From: Euphorbia lathyris | Lineage: Eukaryota > Streptophyta > Magnoliopsida > Malpighiales > Euphorbiaceae | Assembly (NCBI RefSeq): GCF_963576675.1 | Contig: NC_088917.1 | Coordinates: 76,928,610-76,992,609 of the forward strand | Reading direction: 5' to 3' | Length of the DNA stretch: 64,000 nt | Shown: one piece after another, positions 10,752 to 22,166 of the stretch | How positions within the stretch are numbered: position 1 is the stretch's first letter | Layout: the number at the start of each line of letters is the position of its first letter | Translations under genes and position numbers: made by a program | The notes under the pieces: model-generated | The model's database searches: none | The model's input: the letters and a program-made list of their open reading frames with translations, nothing else | What the model was told of the DNA's origin: nothing

Positions 10752-11742
10752 GTCTGCTTTTTACAGTTTACAAACTCGTTCATTCCTTCAAAAATTGTTG
10801 TCATAACTATTTACTCTAAAATGGAGCAATTAAAAAGACTAGTTTTGCAAATTATCCAAAATTCAAGGTTTAACTTTGCAAATTAACTAAACACAAGTAT
10901 TGTTTGTCCAAATAATTCACTCACATATTCTTTAACGACAAAATTTGTAAAGCATAGATATTGTCTTTGCAAACCGGTTTATTTTTTTACTTTTTGCTTT
11001 TAAATTCATGTATATTTTTATAACAAAATAAAATCTAAGTATTGATTATGATCTTACTATTTCATGCCCGATGCCGATTGAGGTCGTCTAGGATCGGGTG
11101 TGACAGTCTGCTTTTTACAGTTTACAAACTCGTTCATTCCTTCAAAAATTGTTGTCATAACTATTTACTCTAAAATGGAGCAATTAAAAAGACTAGTTTT
11201 GCAAATTATCCAAAATTCAAGGTTTAACTTTGCAAATTAACTAAACACAAGTATTGTTTGTCCAAATAATTCACTCACATATTCTTTAACGACAAAATTT
11301 GTAAAGCATAGATATTGTCTTTGCAAACCGGTTTATTTTTTTACTTTTTGCTTTTAAATTCATGTATATTTTTATAACAAAATAAAATCTAAGTATTGAT
11401 TATGATCTTACTATTTCATGCCCGATGCCGATTGAGGTCGTCTAGGATCGGGTGTGACAGTCTGCTTTTTACAGTTTACAAACTCGTTCATTCCTTCAAA
11501 AATTGTTGTCATAACTATTTACTCTAAAATGGAGCAATTAAAAAGACTAGTTTTGCAAATTATCCAAAATTCAAGGTTTAACTTTGCAAATTAACTAAAC
11601 ACAAGTATTGTTTGCTCAAATAATTCACTCACATATTCTTTAACTACAAAATTTGTAAAGCATAGATATTGTCTTTGCAAACCGGTTTATTTTTTTACTT
11701 TTCGCTTTTAAATTCATGTATATTTTTATAACAAAACAAAAT
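10681..11742 (+). repeat. Tandem triplication of a 354-bp unit across the solo-LTR border
   Basis: Units are 10681-11034, 11035-11388 and 11389-11742. Each begins with the last 71 bp of the solo LTR and continues into LRR-intron-derived flank. CTAAGTA occurs at every unit start and again at 11743, suggesting microhomology at the junction. Units 2 and 3 share variants not in unit 1 (cccgatgccg for tccgatacc; ctaggatcgg for ctagggtcgg). Confidence 0.92.
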
Positions 11743-11811
11743 CTAAGTACCAAATTGTGAAAGGAAGTAAAGTTCAAATATCAACATCCAATTTTTAAAT
11801 TTTTGGGTAGG

Positions 11812-11915
11812 TTATTCCCAATTTCGAGTTCTTGAGATTAGATCACAACAGCTTGAAAGCAATACAAGATGATCATGTCGTTTCAGTTGAGTCAGTGTGG
11901 AAATTGCAACGAATT
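11812..11915 (+). pseudogene. LRR exon fragment, second copy
   Basis: Directly after an AG, translation gives VIPNFEFLRLDHNSLKAIQD and then SVESVWKLQRIR, the start of the last LRR exon of the gene at the left edge with a few substitutions. It stops where an inverted-repeat element begins at 11917. This short fragment cannot make a functional protein. Confidence 0.88.
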
Positions 11916-13395
11916 AGGTTCTGTTATTTTTAACTGAAATTAAATTAACTTAACTGAAATTAACTGAACTGAATACTACTAAATTTAACTTAATTGAATT
12001 GCATCAAATAATTATAATTATAATAAATTATATGTGTAATCATATATTTTTATATATAAATAATTATAATTATAATAAATAATTATAAATTATATATATA
12101 AAATGATAAATGATATATTACATATATAAAGGTCGCTATCCTCACTTAGTTAAAAACAAAGTACCTGCACTTTGTTTTTTTAAACCAATAATACAAAGAC
12201 ACTCTATAACTATCTTTTAGAATTCTGTACATTTTTACTGTCTACCTTCTGTTCCAGTTGCTTTCAATTTCTCTTTCTCTCTAATTTTCTAATCGTTTCT
12301 CCATTTCACAGCTCTGGTTTTAGACTGTTCTTCACGGCTCCGTTCTCCGATTCTTTCTGGTAAGCACTGTTATGCAGTTCACTTATCACGTTTTTTTCCT
12401 TTCTCATTTGTTTGAACTCTGAACCGATCTTAGGAAGGGACCAAACAGACATGCATACCCAAACACGACTCGGCATTGACACATCCTCTGTATCTCAAAT
12501 TGGTTTCTGTATTCTTCTGCAATCTTTCTCTATTCTTAAATTTTCTGATTTTTTTTATTTCTTTTATTGTTTAATTGTACACAACCTGTGCTTGTGTTTT
12601 GTTTTGCTTTTGTTTTTTTTTTCCCCTCTAAATTTGCTATTGTGATCTCAATTTTACTTCCCTTGCTAATTGCCTTTTTTGCGCTTCTTTCCGATCTCTG
12701 CAATGTTGCTCTAAGTTGCAGTTTCTGAGTGCCTGTGGTTAATTGAAGGTTAGTGGTTTGTCCTTTGCCTTTGTTTATTCGATTAGGGTTTTGGGGTTTG
12801 AAAAAAACCATGTTTAACATTATATATGTTTTTTATTTTGGTGAATTAGGATGCTGATGAAATGATGAATCAATGAGTTAATACACAGACTATATCTCAT
12901 ATGGACCCCAACTTGCTTGAGGTAAAGTTTCTTAGCTTAAACTAACTCTCTCTATGAACTTCACTTGTATTATAGCTTTTTTTATTATCACTTCTCGTCT
13001 TGAGTACACAAAAATTAGATTTGATGTTTTCATATAGATGAGTCTTTGTCTCATTTTAAATTTGTTCTTAATCTTTGCTCACTATGAATTTGTTGGATGA
13101 TATGGTTGAAACTAAATTATCACATTGTATTTTAGCTATAGATCAGAATCTGACAAATTTAGATTCTCACATTGTTTGATTTCGACTACCCTGGCATGTT
13201 AATGTTTGCATTGTATGTTTAATCCTATAGTTCCATCCTTGAAGATTATCTTTTAGGTTTTCGAGGGTTTGAATTTTGATACATCTGTGGTGCATCTATA
13301 TGTGTTGGAGAACTTTTAAAATTTTGTAGGATTCTATTTCAATGGCTTCTGTGAATTCCTTTTCTTATGTACATGCCAACTAGATAGCATCCCTA

Positions 13396-14595
13396 TCAAG
13401 TGGTGGAAACGGCAACAGAGGTTAAGAAGAAGTCGGCTGAAAGGTGTGCATTACTGTTCTCTGTTCGTAATTTTTCAGATTTACTTCCGTCATGACAGTT
13501 GGGGTTTCGACTTTTTAGTAATCCAATCTTTTTCGATGGATTCGGTTATGAGAGTTAGGGTTTTGAGTTTTTAGTAATCAAAGTTGTTTCTTCCCCTGGA
13601 TTTATAATTTTGTGCAGGAAAAAACCAACCTCAATAGCACCATAGGCAAAGAGAGCTAAAAAGGATCCAAACAAGCCCAAGCGATCTCCTACTACATTCT
13701 TTATCTTCATGTAGTTTTATTTGACTGCTTTGTTGCATAGATACTATATATGTACTTGTTTATTTTGCTTTGTTTTGAATTAACAGTTTCTTGTAATTAA
13801 GTTTCTTGTAATTAATTAGGGATGACTTTAGGAAAACCTTCAAGGGAGCTAATCCAGGCTCTAAGGATGTGAAAAGGGTAAAGAAATGCTAGAATTTGAG
13901 TTTATTAATAGCATTTCTATGTTCTTCCTTCATTAGTCACTTTCACTGCCTTGATTACGATACAATTTTTTAATTGGGTTTTTTAGGTTGCAAAGGAAGC
14001 AGGTGAAAAATGAACATCAGTGTCTGATGCAGTGAGTTCAATTTATACTTGTTGTTACCAACTTTTGATTTTGAAGCTATGTTGCCCGGAAATGGAAATT
14101 GAGATTGGGAAACATAATTTCTGAAAAGGTTTAGCTAGAAACTGGTAATGGAAATGGAAAAGAAACAGAAATGGACATGAAATGTGAAACCTCTAGTGAA
14201 GAAGTGTTTCCATACAACATAGATTTGAAGTTTTTCAATGATATCAAGTATTCTGATTGGACCCTTCTGTTTTTCAGGAGAAGAAGCAATATTTTGATAA
14301 AGCTACTGAGCTCAAGGCTGAGTATAACAAAGGTTTGGAAATAAACAATGCTGAAAATGAAGATGTGAGATTCTCTTTTATGATTGTTGATGTTTCCAAT
14401 TCTATATTTGATTTCTTGAATTACGATGTATGGATGTTTTTGTTTATGATTGTTTAGGATGAAGGAGGTTTTGGGAAAGATGATGCTGATGCTAATGCTA
14501 ACGCTAACGCTAACGCTAATGTTGACAATGAAGTAGAAGAAATGAAAGATGCTACTGCTGACAAAGAATTAGAAAACTCTACTGATGAAGAGTAG
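13396..14595 (+). pseudogene. HMGB6: HMGB6-like HMG-box chromatin protein, intron-containing pseudogene
   Basis: Exons join well: about 13396-13438, 13618-13710, 13820-13877, 13987-14031, 14278-14364 and 14458-14595. They encode QVVETATEVKKKSAER, KRAKKDPNKPKR, TTFFIFM, DDFRKTFKGANPGSK, DAEKKQYFDKATELKAEYN and an acidic tail with an (NA)n run. Plant HMGB6 proteins bind DNA through this single HMG box and an acidic tail modulates binding. Two in-frame stops disable it: TAG 13643-13645, and TGA 14011-14013 at the conserved W of GEKW. The N-terminal region of HMGB6 is missing or unrecognisable. A pyrimidine-rich leader with a donor at about 12360 may be its old 5' UTR. Retained introns mean a DNA-level copy, not a processed one. 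Confidence 0.82.
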
Positions 14596-14874
14596 GTTGT
14601 TTCTTTCAAATGGAATGCTTTAAACGAATGTAAATTTTTGGATTTCATATTAGCAATATAATGTTTACCTTTTGAATTTTGTTTAGAGCAATATAATCTT
14701 TGAAACTTTCACCACAGCTTAGTAATAGTCATTTTGGTCTAGTTTTATTTTCCAGTTCTTGCTAAAGTTGTGTAATTAAATTCCTGCAATTAAGTTTCAT
14801 TTGATGCATTATTGTTTTATCTCCATAGATTACTTCCAAACTGATTATAACAAGTGAACTGGTTATAAAATTTA

Positions 14875-15210
14875 GGGATAAGGTATCAAAATAGGCCTAT
14901 GATTTTTTATGAGTATCGATTTAGGCTCCACGTACAAAATAGCACCAATATAAGCCTAACGTTTAAAAAATGTACTAATTTAGGTCTCGATAACGGAACG
15001 AGACACGTCATTGATATTACTCCATTAAGCTCTGTCAATTGTACGTGGAGGGAGAAATCAGAACTTAACAGTAGGAATGACATCTCGTGCCGTTGCCGAG
15101 GCCTAAATTGATACTTTTTTAAACGTCAAGCTTATATTGGTGCTATTTTGTACGTGGAGTCTAAATTAATACTTTTCTAAAAACCATAGGCCTATTTTGG
15201 TACCTTATCC
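14875..15210. mobile_element. MITE, 336 bp, with about 115-bp inverted repeats
   Basis: The left arm GGGATAAGGTATCAAAATAG mirrors the right end CTATTTTGGTACCTTATCC, and both arms contain CCACGTACAAAATAGCACC or its complement. A perfect 9-bp duplication, taaaattta, lies at 14866-14874 and 15211-15219. The long arms and 9-bp duplication fit a Mutator-derived MITE. It sits 280 bp after the HMGB6 pseudogene. Confidence 0.9.
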
Positions 15211-15959
15211 TAAAATTTATAACAAAAAAAAAAAAAAAAAACACATCATATAAAGCAAGTGAACTGATTATCAAGGTTAGATCAGCAGTTCACAGTATAT
15301 ATAGTATATATTATATAAAGATTGTCAATTCATATTACCAATTGATTGGAAGAATTAATAATATCGATTATAATGTCAAAAGAAAATTACCTCTATTTGG
15401 GATGCTTACGGTCAAGATTGATAAAATTGGTTTGCTTGTTATTTAAATGCCACATTGGACATTTTAAATATCAATTACGTTTAAGATATTTAATACGTTA
15501 CTAAGACGGTTAAAAAAAACTGTTAAAATTTTAACAATTAAGTCCACCATATACAAGTTAATCACAAATTGTTTTTGTCAATTTTTGGAAAATGTTTAGT
15601 GTATTATTAATATAGTTACAAATAATGAACCAAAAGTGTACGAAACTACTTCAACTCATTGACAAACGTGTTTCAAAGGTCTGATATGACATTTAAATAA
15701 CAGTCAAACAAACTTTTTAAAATTTTCAGGAATATATGACTAAAATAAATCTTTGCTTGAAAAAATAAGGCTAAATTTGGACCATTTCATATGTTACGGC
15801 TAAATTAGCACTTCTTTAAAAATGTTAGGGTCAATTTTGATACTTATCGCGATAACAATTTAACAAATACTTTGATTTAACCCATAATTTATTTGATTGA
15901 CCCCTAAACTAAATACATGCGGGATCATTTCACGTAATAATTTTATACCTTACATAAAT

Positions 15960-16375
15960 CCTCTATTATTGGACTTAATTTACGTCAAGCTATATTTAAA
16001 AGAAATAAGTTTAACATAGAACTTTTGAAGTTTACGTAAATCTTTTATGTTTAGATATAATTTATGTAAAGTTGAACTCAATTTACATAAAGTTGCATTT
16101 AAAAAAATCATTATAGTTATGAAAAATGAAATTTTACATAAAACTTATGAACTTTACATAAATCTCCAATTTTTAGACACAAATTACATAAGTTTGACTA
16201 ATTTAGGTAAAGTTGTATTACAAAAAAGTAACTTTTGAGTAAAATTAAATTTTATGTAAGATCTTTGAGAAAAATTCCTTAAGGTTGGTCTTAATTTAAG
16301 AAAAAAAATTTACAAAAAAATCATTAAGTTTGTGAAAAAACAAGTTTTACATAAATCTTCTATTTTTAGTCATAA
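15960..16375. repeat. Older degenerate repeats related to the 140-bp array
   Basis: Words such as TTTACATAAATCT, TTTACGTAAATC, CAATTTACATAAAGTTG and AGTTGCATTTAAAAAA recur with variants about every 150 bp. They resemble the downstream array in vocabulary but not in a fixed unit. This may be the ancestral form from which the regular array was amplified. Confidence 0.5.
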
Positions 16376-19300
16376 TTTACCTAAAAATAGTTTGGTGCAT
16401 AGAATTTTTTACCTAAAAATAGTTTGGTGCATAGAATTTTATTTTTTTATTAATATTTTATTAGAAAATAATTACTTTACGCGTAAAATTATACTAATGG
16501 TATGAAAATTTGTAAAGATTTTACGAATTTTACGTAGAGTAGTATCAATTTACGTAAAGTGGTTTGGTGGATCGAATTAAAATTATTTTTTATTAATAAT
16601 TTAATAAAAATAATTAATTTACGTAAAATTTTACAAATATTACGGAAATTTGTAAAGATTTTAAGCATTTTACGTAAAATAGTGTCAATTTACGTAAGGT
16701 GATTTGGTGGATAGAATTAAAATTATTTTTTATTAATAATTTAACAAAAAAATAATTACTTTACGTAAAATTATACAAATGTTACGTAAATATGTAAAGG
16801 TTTTACGAATTTTACGTAAAGTAGAGTCAATTTACGTAAAGTGGTTTGATGGATAGAATTAAAATTCTTTTTTTATTAATAATTTAATAAAAAAAATTAC
16901 TTTGCGTAAAATTTTACAAATGTTATGGAAATTTGTAAAGATTTTGCGCATTTTATTTAAAGTAGTGTCAATTTACGTAAGGTGATTTGGTGAATAGAAT
17001 TAAAATTATTTTTTATTAATAATTTAACAAAATAAATTACTTTACGTAAAATTGTACAAATGTTACATAAATTTGTGAAGGTTTTATAGATTTTATGTAA
17101 AGTAGTGTCAATTTATGTAAAGTGATTTGTGGATAGAATTAAAGTTATTTTTTATTAATAATTTAACAAAAAATAATTACTTTACGTAAAATTGTACAAA
17201 TGTTACGAAAATTTGTAAAGATTTTATGGATTTTATGTATAGTACCGTCGAATTACTTAAAGTGGTTTTGGTTGATAGAATTAAAATTATTTTTATGAAT
17301 ACTTTACTGAAAAAATTACTTGACATAAAATTATAAAATGTTATAGAATTTTATAAAGATTTTATGGATTTTATGTAATGTAGTGTCAATTTACATAAAG
17401 TGGTTTAATGGATAAAACTAAAATTATTTTTAATTAATAATTTACTGAGAATTAATTACTTTACGCAAAATTGTATAAATGTTATGAAAATTTATAAGGG
17501 TTTTATATATTTTACGTAAAATAGTGTCAATTTACGTAAAGTGGTTTGGTAGATAGAATTAAAATTATTTTTTATTAATATTTTACTGAAAAATAATTAC
17601 CTTACATAAAATTGTACAAATGTTACAGAAATTTATAAAGGTTTTATGGATTTTACGTAAAGTAGGATTAATTTAGTTAAAATAGTTTCGTGGATAGAAT
17701 TTTATTTTTTTATTAATATTTTACTGGAATATAATTATTTTACATAAAATTATACAAATGGTACGAAAATTTGTAAATGTTTTACGGATTTTACGTAGAG
17801 TAATGTCAATTTATGTAAAGTGGTTTGGTGGATAGAATTAAAATTATTTTTTTAATAATTTACCAAACATAATTAATTTACGTAAAATTTTATAAATGTT
17901 ACGAAAATTTGTAAAGGTTTTAAGGATTTTACGTAAAGTGGTGTCAATATACGTAAGGTGGTTTCGTGGATAGAATTAAAATTATTTTTTATTAATAATT
18001 TAACAAAAAAATTACTTTACGTAAAATTATACAAATGTTACGGAAATTTGTAAACGTTTTATGGATTTTACAATAATTACTTTACGTCAATCTTGTACTA
18101 GTAGACATAACATAATAAAATTAAATTAAATTTACATAAAGTTGTTATTTTTCCTTAAAATATTATTAAGTTCTCAAAATCGAGTTTCACGTAAATTATT
18201 TACCTTTTAGTAAAATCATTTAGTGTTGCTTACTAAATTTATAGATAAATGTAAATTAATTAATAAATCATATTATTTTTATTAATAATTTAACAAAAAA
18301 TTGTACAAACGTTACGGAAAATTTTAAAAGTTTTATGAATTTTACGTAAAGTAGTGTCAATTTATATAAAGTGGTTTGATGGCTAGAATTAGAATTTTTT
18401 TTCATTAATAATTTAACAAAAAATAATTACCTTACATTTTGTACAAAAGTTACGAAAATTTGTAAAAGTTTTATGGATTTTACGTAAAGTGGTGCCGATT
18501 TACGTAAATTGATTTGGTGGATAGAATTAAAATTATTAATAAAAAATTAATTTAACAAAAAATTATTACTTTACATAAATTGTACAAAGTTTACGGAAAT
18601 TTGTAAAGATTTTATAGATTTCTCGTAAAGTAGTGTCAATTTACGTAAAGTGGTTTGGTGAATAGAATTAAAATTATTTTTTATCAATAATTTACCAAAA
18701 ATAATTAATTTACGTAATATTGTACAAATATTACGAAAATTTGTAAAGGTTTTATAGATTTTTCGTAAAGTAGTGTCAATTTTCGTAAAGTGGTTTAGTG
18801 GATAGAATTAAAATTATTTTTTATTAATAATTTAATAAAAAATAATTAATTTACGTAAAGTTATACATATGTTACGGAAATTTATAAAGATTTTATAGAT
18901 TTTTCGTAAAGTAGCATTAATTTACGTAAAGTGGTTTAGTTGATAGAATTAAAATTATTTTTTATTTATAATTTACCAAATATAATTAATTGATGTTAAA
19001 TTGTACAAATATTACAGAAATTGGTAAAGGTTTTATAGATTTTCCGTAAAGTAGTGTCAATTTTCGTAAAGTGGTTTGATGGATAGAATTAAAATTATTT
19101 TTTATTAATAATTTAACAAAAACAATTAATTTACGTAAAATTGTACAAATATTACGGAAATTTGTAAAGGTTTTATAGATTTTTCGTAAAGTAGTGTCAA
19201 TTTTCGTAAAGTGGTTTGGTGGATAGAATTAAAATTATTTTTTATTAATAATTTAACAAAAAATAATTGATTTACGTAAAATTATACAAATGTTACGGAA

Positions 19301-20640
19301 ATTTATAAAGGTTTTATAGATTTTCCGTAAAGTATTGTCAATTTACGTAAAGTGGTTTGGTGGATAGAATTAAAATTATTTTTTATTAATAATTTACTAA
19401 AAATAATTAATTTACGTAAAATTATACAAATATTACGGAAATTTGTAAAGTTTTATAGATTTTCCATAAAGTATTGTCAATTTACGTAAAGTGGTTTGGT
19501 GGATAGAATTCAAATTATTTTTTATTAATAATTTAACAAAAAATAATTAATTTACGTAAAATTGTACAAATATTACGGAAATTTGTAAAGCTTTTATAGA
19601 TTTTTCGTAAAGTAGTGTCAATTTTCGTAAAATGATTTGGTGGATAGAATTAAAATTATTTTTTATTAATAATTTAATAAAAAATAATTAATTTACGTAA
19701 AATTATACAAATGAGATGAAAATTTATAAAGGCTTTATAGATTTTTCGTAAAGTGGTGTCAATTTACGTAAACTGGTTCGGTGGATAGAATTAAAATTAT
19801 TTTTTATTAATAATTTAAGAAAAATAATTAATTTACTCAAAATTGTACAAATATTATGGAAATTTTCAAAGGTTTTATAGATTTTTCATAAAGTAGTGTC
19901 AATTTTCATAAAGTGGTTTGGTGGATAGAATTAAAATTATTTTTTATTCATAATTTAACAAAAAATAATTAATTTACGTAAAATTGTACAAATATTACGG
20001 AAATTTATAACGGTTTTATAGATTTTTCGTAAAGTAGTGTCAATTTTCGTAAAGTGGTTTGATGGATAGAATTAAAATTATTTTTTATTAATAATTTAAT
20101 ATAAAATAATTAATTTACGTAAAATTATACAAATGTTACAGAAATTGCTAAACGTTTTATAGATTTTCCGTAAAGTACTGTCAATTTACGTAAAGTGGTT
20201 TGGTGGATAGAATTAAAATTATTTTTTATTAATAATTTACCAAAAATAATTAATTTATGTAAAATTGTACAAATATTACGGAAATTTGTAAAGGTTTTAT
20301 AGATTTTTCGTAAAGTAGTGTTAATTTTCGTAAAGTGGTTTGATGGGTAGATTTTTTTATTAATAATTTAACAAAAAATAATTAATTTATGTAAAATTAT
20401 AGAAATGTTACGAAATTTTGTAAAGGTTTTATAGATTTTTCGTAAAGTAGTGTCAATTTTCGTAAAGTGGTTTGGTGGATAGAATTAAAATTATTTGTTT
20501 ATTAATAATTTAACAAAAAAATAATTAATTTACGTAAAATTATAGAAATATTACGAAAATTTGTAAAGGTTTTATAGATTTTCCGTAAAGTAGTGTCAAT
20601 TTCCATAAAATGGTTTGGTGGATAGAATTATATTCTACCT
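16376..20640. repeat. Tandem array of about thirty 140-bp units
   Basis: A landmark, GTGGTTTGGTGGATAGAATT with variants, recurs at about 16559, 16699, 16841, 16981 and so on, to 19211, 19352, 19491, 19632 and about 20607, a spacing of 139-142 bp. Each unit carries AATTATTTTTTATTAATAAT, a TTTACGTAAA-type palindrome twice, and a TGTACAAAT...ATTTGTAAAGG segment. The left block (to about 18060) is more divergent; the right block (from about 18300) is more uniform, with TTTTCGTAAAG variants. A non-repeat stretch at about 18070-18290 separates them. No coding sequence is present. Confidence 0.92.
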
Positions 20641-20804
20641 TGTGTAACTTTAATTTTTCCTATTTAGTAACCTGTAATAACTGGTCAACTTTTAATATAA
20701 TTTATTTTATTTTAAATTAATTTGACATGTGTCGCAATACGATTCTTTATTGAAACAAAGTAATCCTACTTTGTTTTTAAAGGAAGTAACCATAGCGGAC
20801 ACCT

Positions 20805-21325
20805 ACATATAAATAATTATAATTATAATAAAAATGATAAATTATATATAAGTAATTATAATTATAATAAATAATAATGAATTATATATAAATAATACTA
20901 AAGTATATATAAATAATTATAATAGATAATGAAGAATTATATATAAATAATACTAAATTATAAATTATATATAAATTATAAATAAATTATAAATTACATA
21001 TAAATAATTATAATTATAACAAATAATAATGAATATAAATAATACTAAATTATAAATTATATATAAATAATTATAATAAATAATGATGAATTATATATAT
21101 ATATAAATAATACTAAATTATAAATTATATATAAATTATAAATTATATAAATAATTATAATAAATAATAATGAATATAAATAATAATAAATTATATATAA
21201 ATATTTATAATTATAATTAATAATTAGGAATTATATATAAATAATATTAAATTATAAATTATATATAAATAATAATAAAGTATATATAAATAATTATAAT
21301 AAATAACTACAAGTACTGAAATTAA
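20805..21325. repeat. AT-only low-complexity repeat
   Basis: Nearly pure A/T with recurring words ATAAATAATTATAATTATAA and AATACTAAATTATAAATTAT. It is the right-hand counterpart of the shorter AT block at about 12000-12120, and together these form the centre of the outer inverted-repeat element. Nothing coding is seen. Confidence 0.75.
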
Positions 21326-21442
21326 AGTAACTGAACTGAATGCTGTTGAACTTAACTGAACTGAACTTATACTGAAATTAAGTGAAAAAGAACGGGCCTT
21401 AATATCCAAATAAGTTAAGGGTTTTGCTAAATACCGTCTCCA

Positions 21443-21836
21443 GATTACTGATTACTGATTACCGATTACCGATTACATTCGAGCATTTTGGAAGTGGACG
21501 AATTCAAACACGAGGTAATGTTACGATCCTGCAACTAACAAAATTTGCGAAATTCAAATTTTTTTTTTTTGAATTTACAGTAAACGGGTGGTATATCTGC
21601 CCGTCCCACGGGCCGAATAGATGAATTACCCGTTTGGCTATAGGACGGAACGGGTGCGCCACCCGTTTGTCCCTTGGAACGAGCGGGTATACCACCCGTT
21701 TGAACCCAGGGACAAACGTGGTGGCGCACCCGTTCGACCCAGGGACATACGGGTACCGTACCCGTTCTGGCCTAGGGTCAAACGGGTATGTCACCCGCCT
21801 GACCATAGGGTCAAACGAGTATCTTGCCCGCCCCCC
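21443..21836. repeat. GATTACN heptamers followed by a GC-rich 33-bp minisatellite
   Basis: GATTAC(C/T) repeats five or six times at about 21443-21476. From about 21590 a GC-rich array follows, with ACCCG at 21661, 21694, 21728, 21760, 21793 and about 21827, a period of 32-34 bp. Each unit pairs an ACGGGT with an ACCCGT about 10 bp later, so each is a small dyad. Because 33 is divisible by three, both strands keep open frames with 11-residue repeats (RVxHPFxPxxK-like), which is a by-product and not proof of translation. Base composition differs sharply from the AT-rich surroundings. Confidence 0.85.
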
Positions 21837-22160
21837 TTAAAAAGGGGCCGAAACGCACTAAAACGTTACATTTTCAATTTTTAACGGCTATTTTAATAAT
21901 TGTTATGCACTTCTTATATATTCAGGGACCGTTAAAAGATTGGAATGTTTCAGTTATGTTACAGGTTGATATTGTTTGAGTTCTATAATGTTCTGGAATG
22001 ATTCATTTATGTTAAGTAATATTACAGGTTGATAATGTTTGAGTTCTATAATGTTCTGGAAACAACTAATGTTTCATAACTCATAAATAAGTCATGATCA
22101 TAAATCAAAAGTGTAAAATATAATCCATACAAATATAATAAAAAAAAACTAAAATACAGT
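21837..22160. other. Non-coding spacer with a short direct repeat
   Basis: The words GTTTGAGTTCTATAATGTTC appear twice (about 21974 and 22038) along with two ACAGGTTGATA words. It lies just beyond the 3' end of the minus-strand mobile-domain gene and may be its 3' flank. Confidence 0.5.
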
Positions 22161-22166
22161 CCCACA

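Larger units (their letters stand above)
8934..11915 (+). repeat. Second copy of the LRR-gene intron and exon start (interrupted segmental duplication)
   Basis: Matching blocks are 8934-9168 against 2395-2435 plus 3021-3190, 10757-11034 against about 3192-3480, and 11743-11915 against about 3475-3685. Shared landmarks include TTAATGGGTAACCGATT, TACAAACTCG and ACAACAGCTTGAAAGCAATA. The copy lacks the SINE and the first MITE of the parental intron, and it is interrupted by a solo LTR and a local triplication. Exon homology ends abruptly at the start of the next inverted-repeat element. Confidence 0.85.
12130..20804. mobile_element. Nested inverted-repeat element carrying an HMGB6 pseudogene and a 140-bp array
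   Basis: The left end AGGTCGCTATCCTCACTTAG continues TTAAAAACAAAGTA. The reverse complement of the right end, AGGTGTCCGCTATGGTTAC, continues TTTAAAAACAAAGTA and then ACTTTGTTT on both sides: about 50 bp at roughly 70% identity by eye. Flanks are similar AT-rich sequence (catatataa / acatataaa) and give no clean duplication. Size and host-gene cargo recall Mutator-like elements that carry gene fragments, but no transposase was recognised. Superfamily is unresolved. Confidence 0.5.
11917..21398. mobile_element. Composite inverted-repeat element (PIF/Tourist-like ends), 9.5 kb
   Basis: The left end GGTTCTGTTATTTTT is followed by repeated AACTGAAATTAA/TTAACTG words. The right end is GAAAAAGAACGGGCC preceded by ACTGAAATTAAG and CTGAACTGAA words, the reversed arrangement. 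TTA lies on both sides (11914-11916, 21399-21401), fitting a 3-bp PIF-type duplication. The right flank does not resume the LRR exon, so either the target was later rearranged or the boundary call is off. Everything from 12130 to 20804 appears to be a second element nested in its AT-rich centre. Confidence 0.5.

Noticed and set aside
12130..12180. Clean Mutator insertion with exact 9-bp duplication at 12130/20804
   Set aside because: The flanking words (catatataa / acatataaa) are only similar and lie in AT repeats, so I call an inverted-repeat element without fixing the superfamily.
12412..12820. Short frames on either strand before the HMGB6 pseudogene
   Set aside because: They fall in a pyrimidine-rich leader/intron-like region and show no homology I recognise.
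16376..20640. CRISPR-like or centromeric array
   Set aside because: Units are contiguous 140-bp repeats without spacers, in plant DNA. The array is only about 4 kb and lies inside inverted termini, so a centromere claim cannot be supported.
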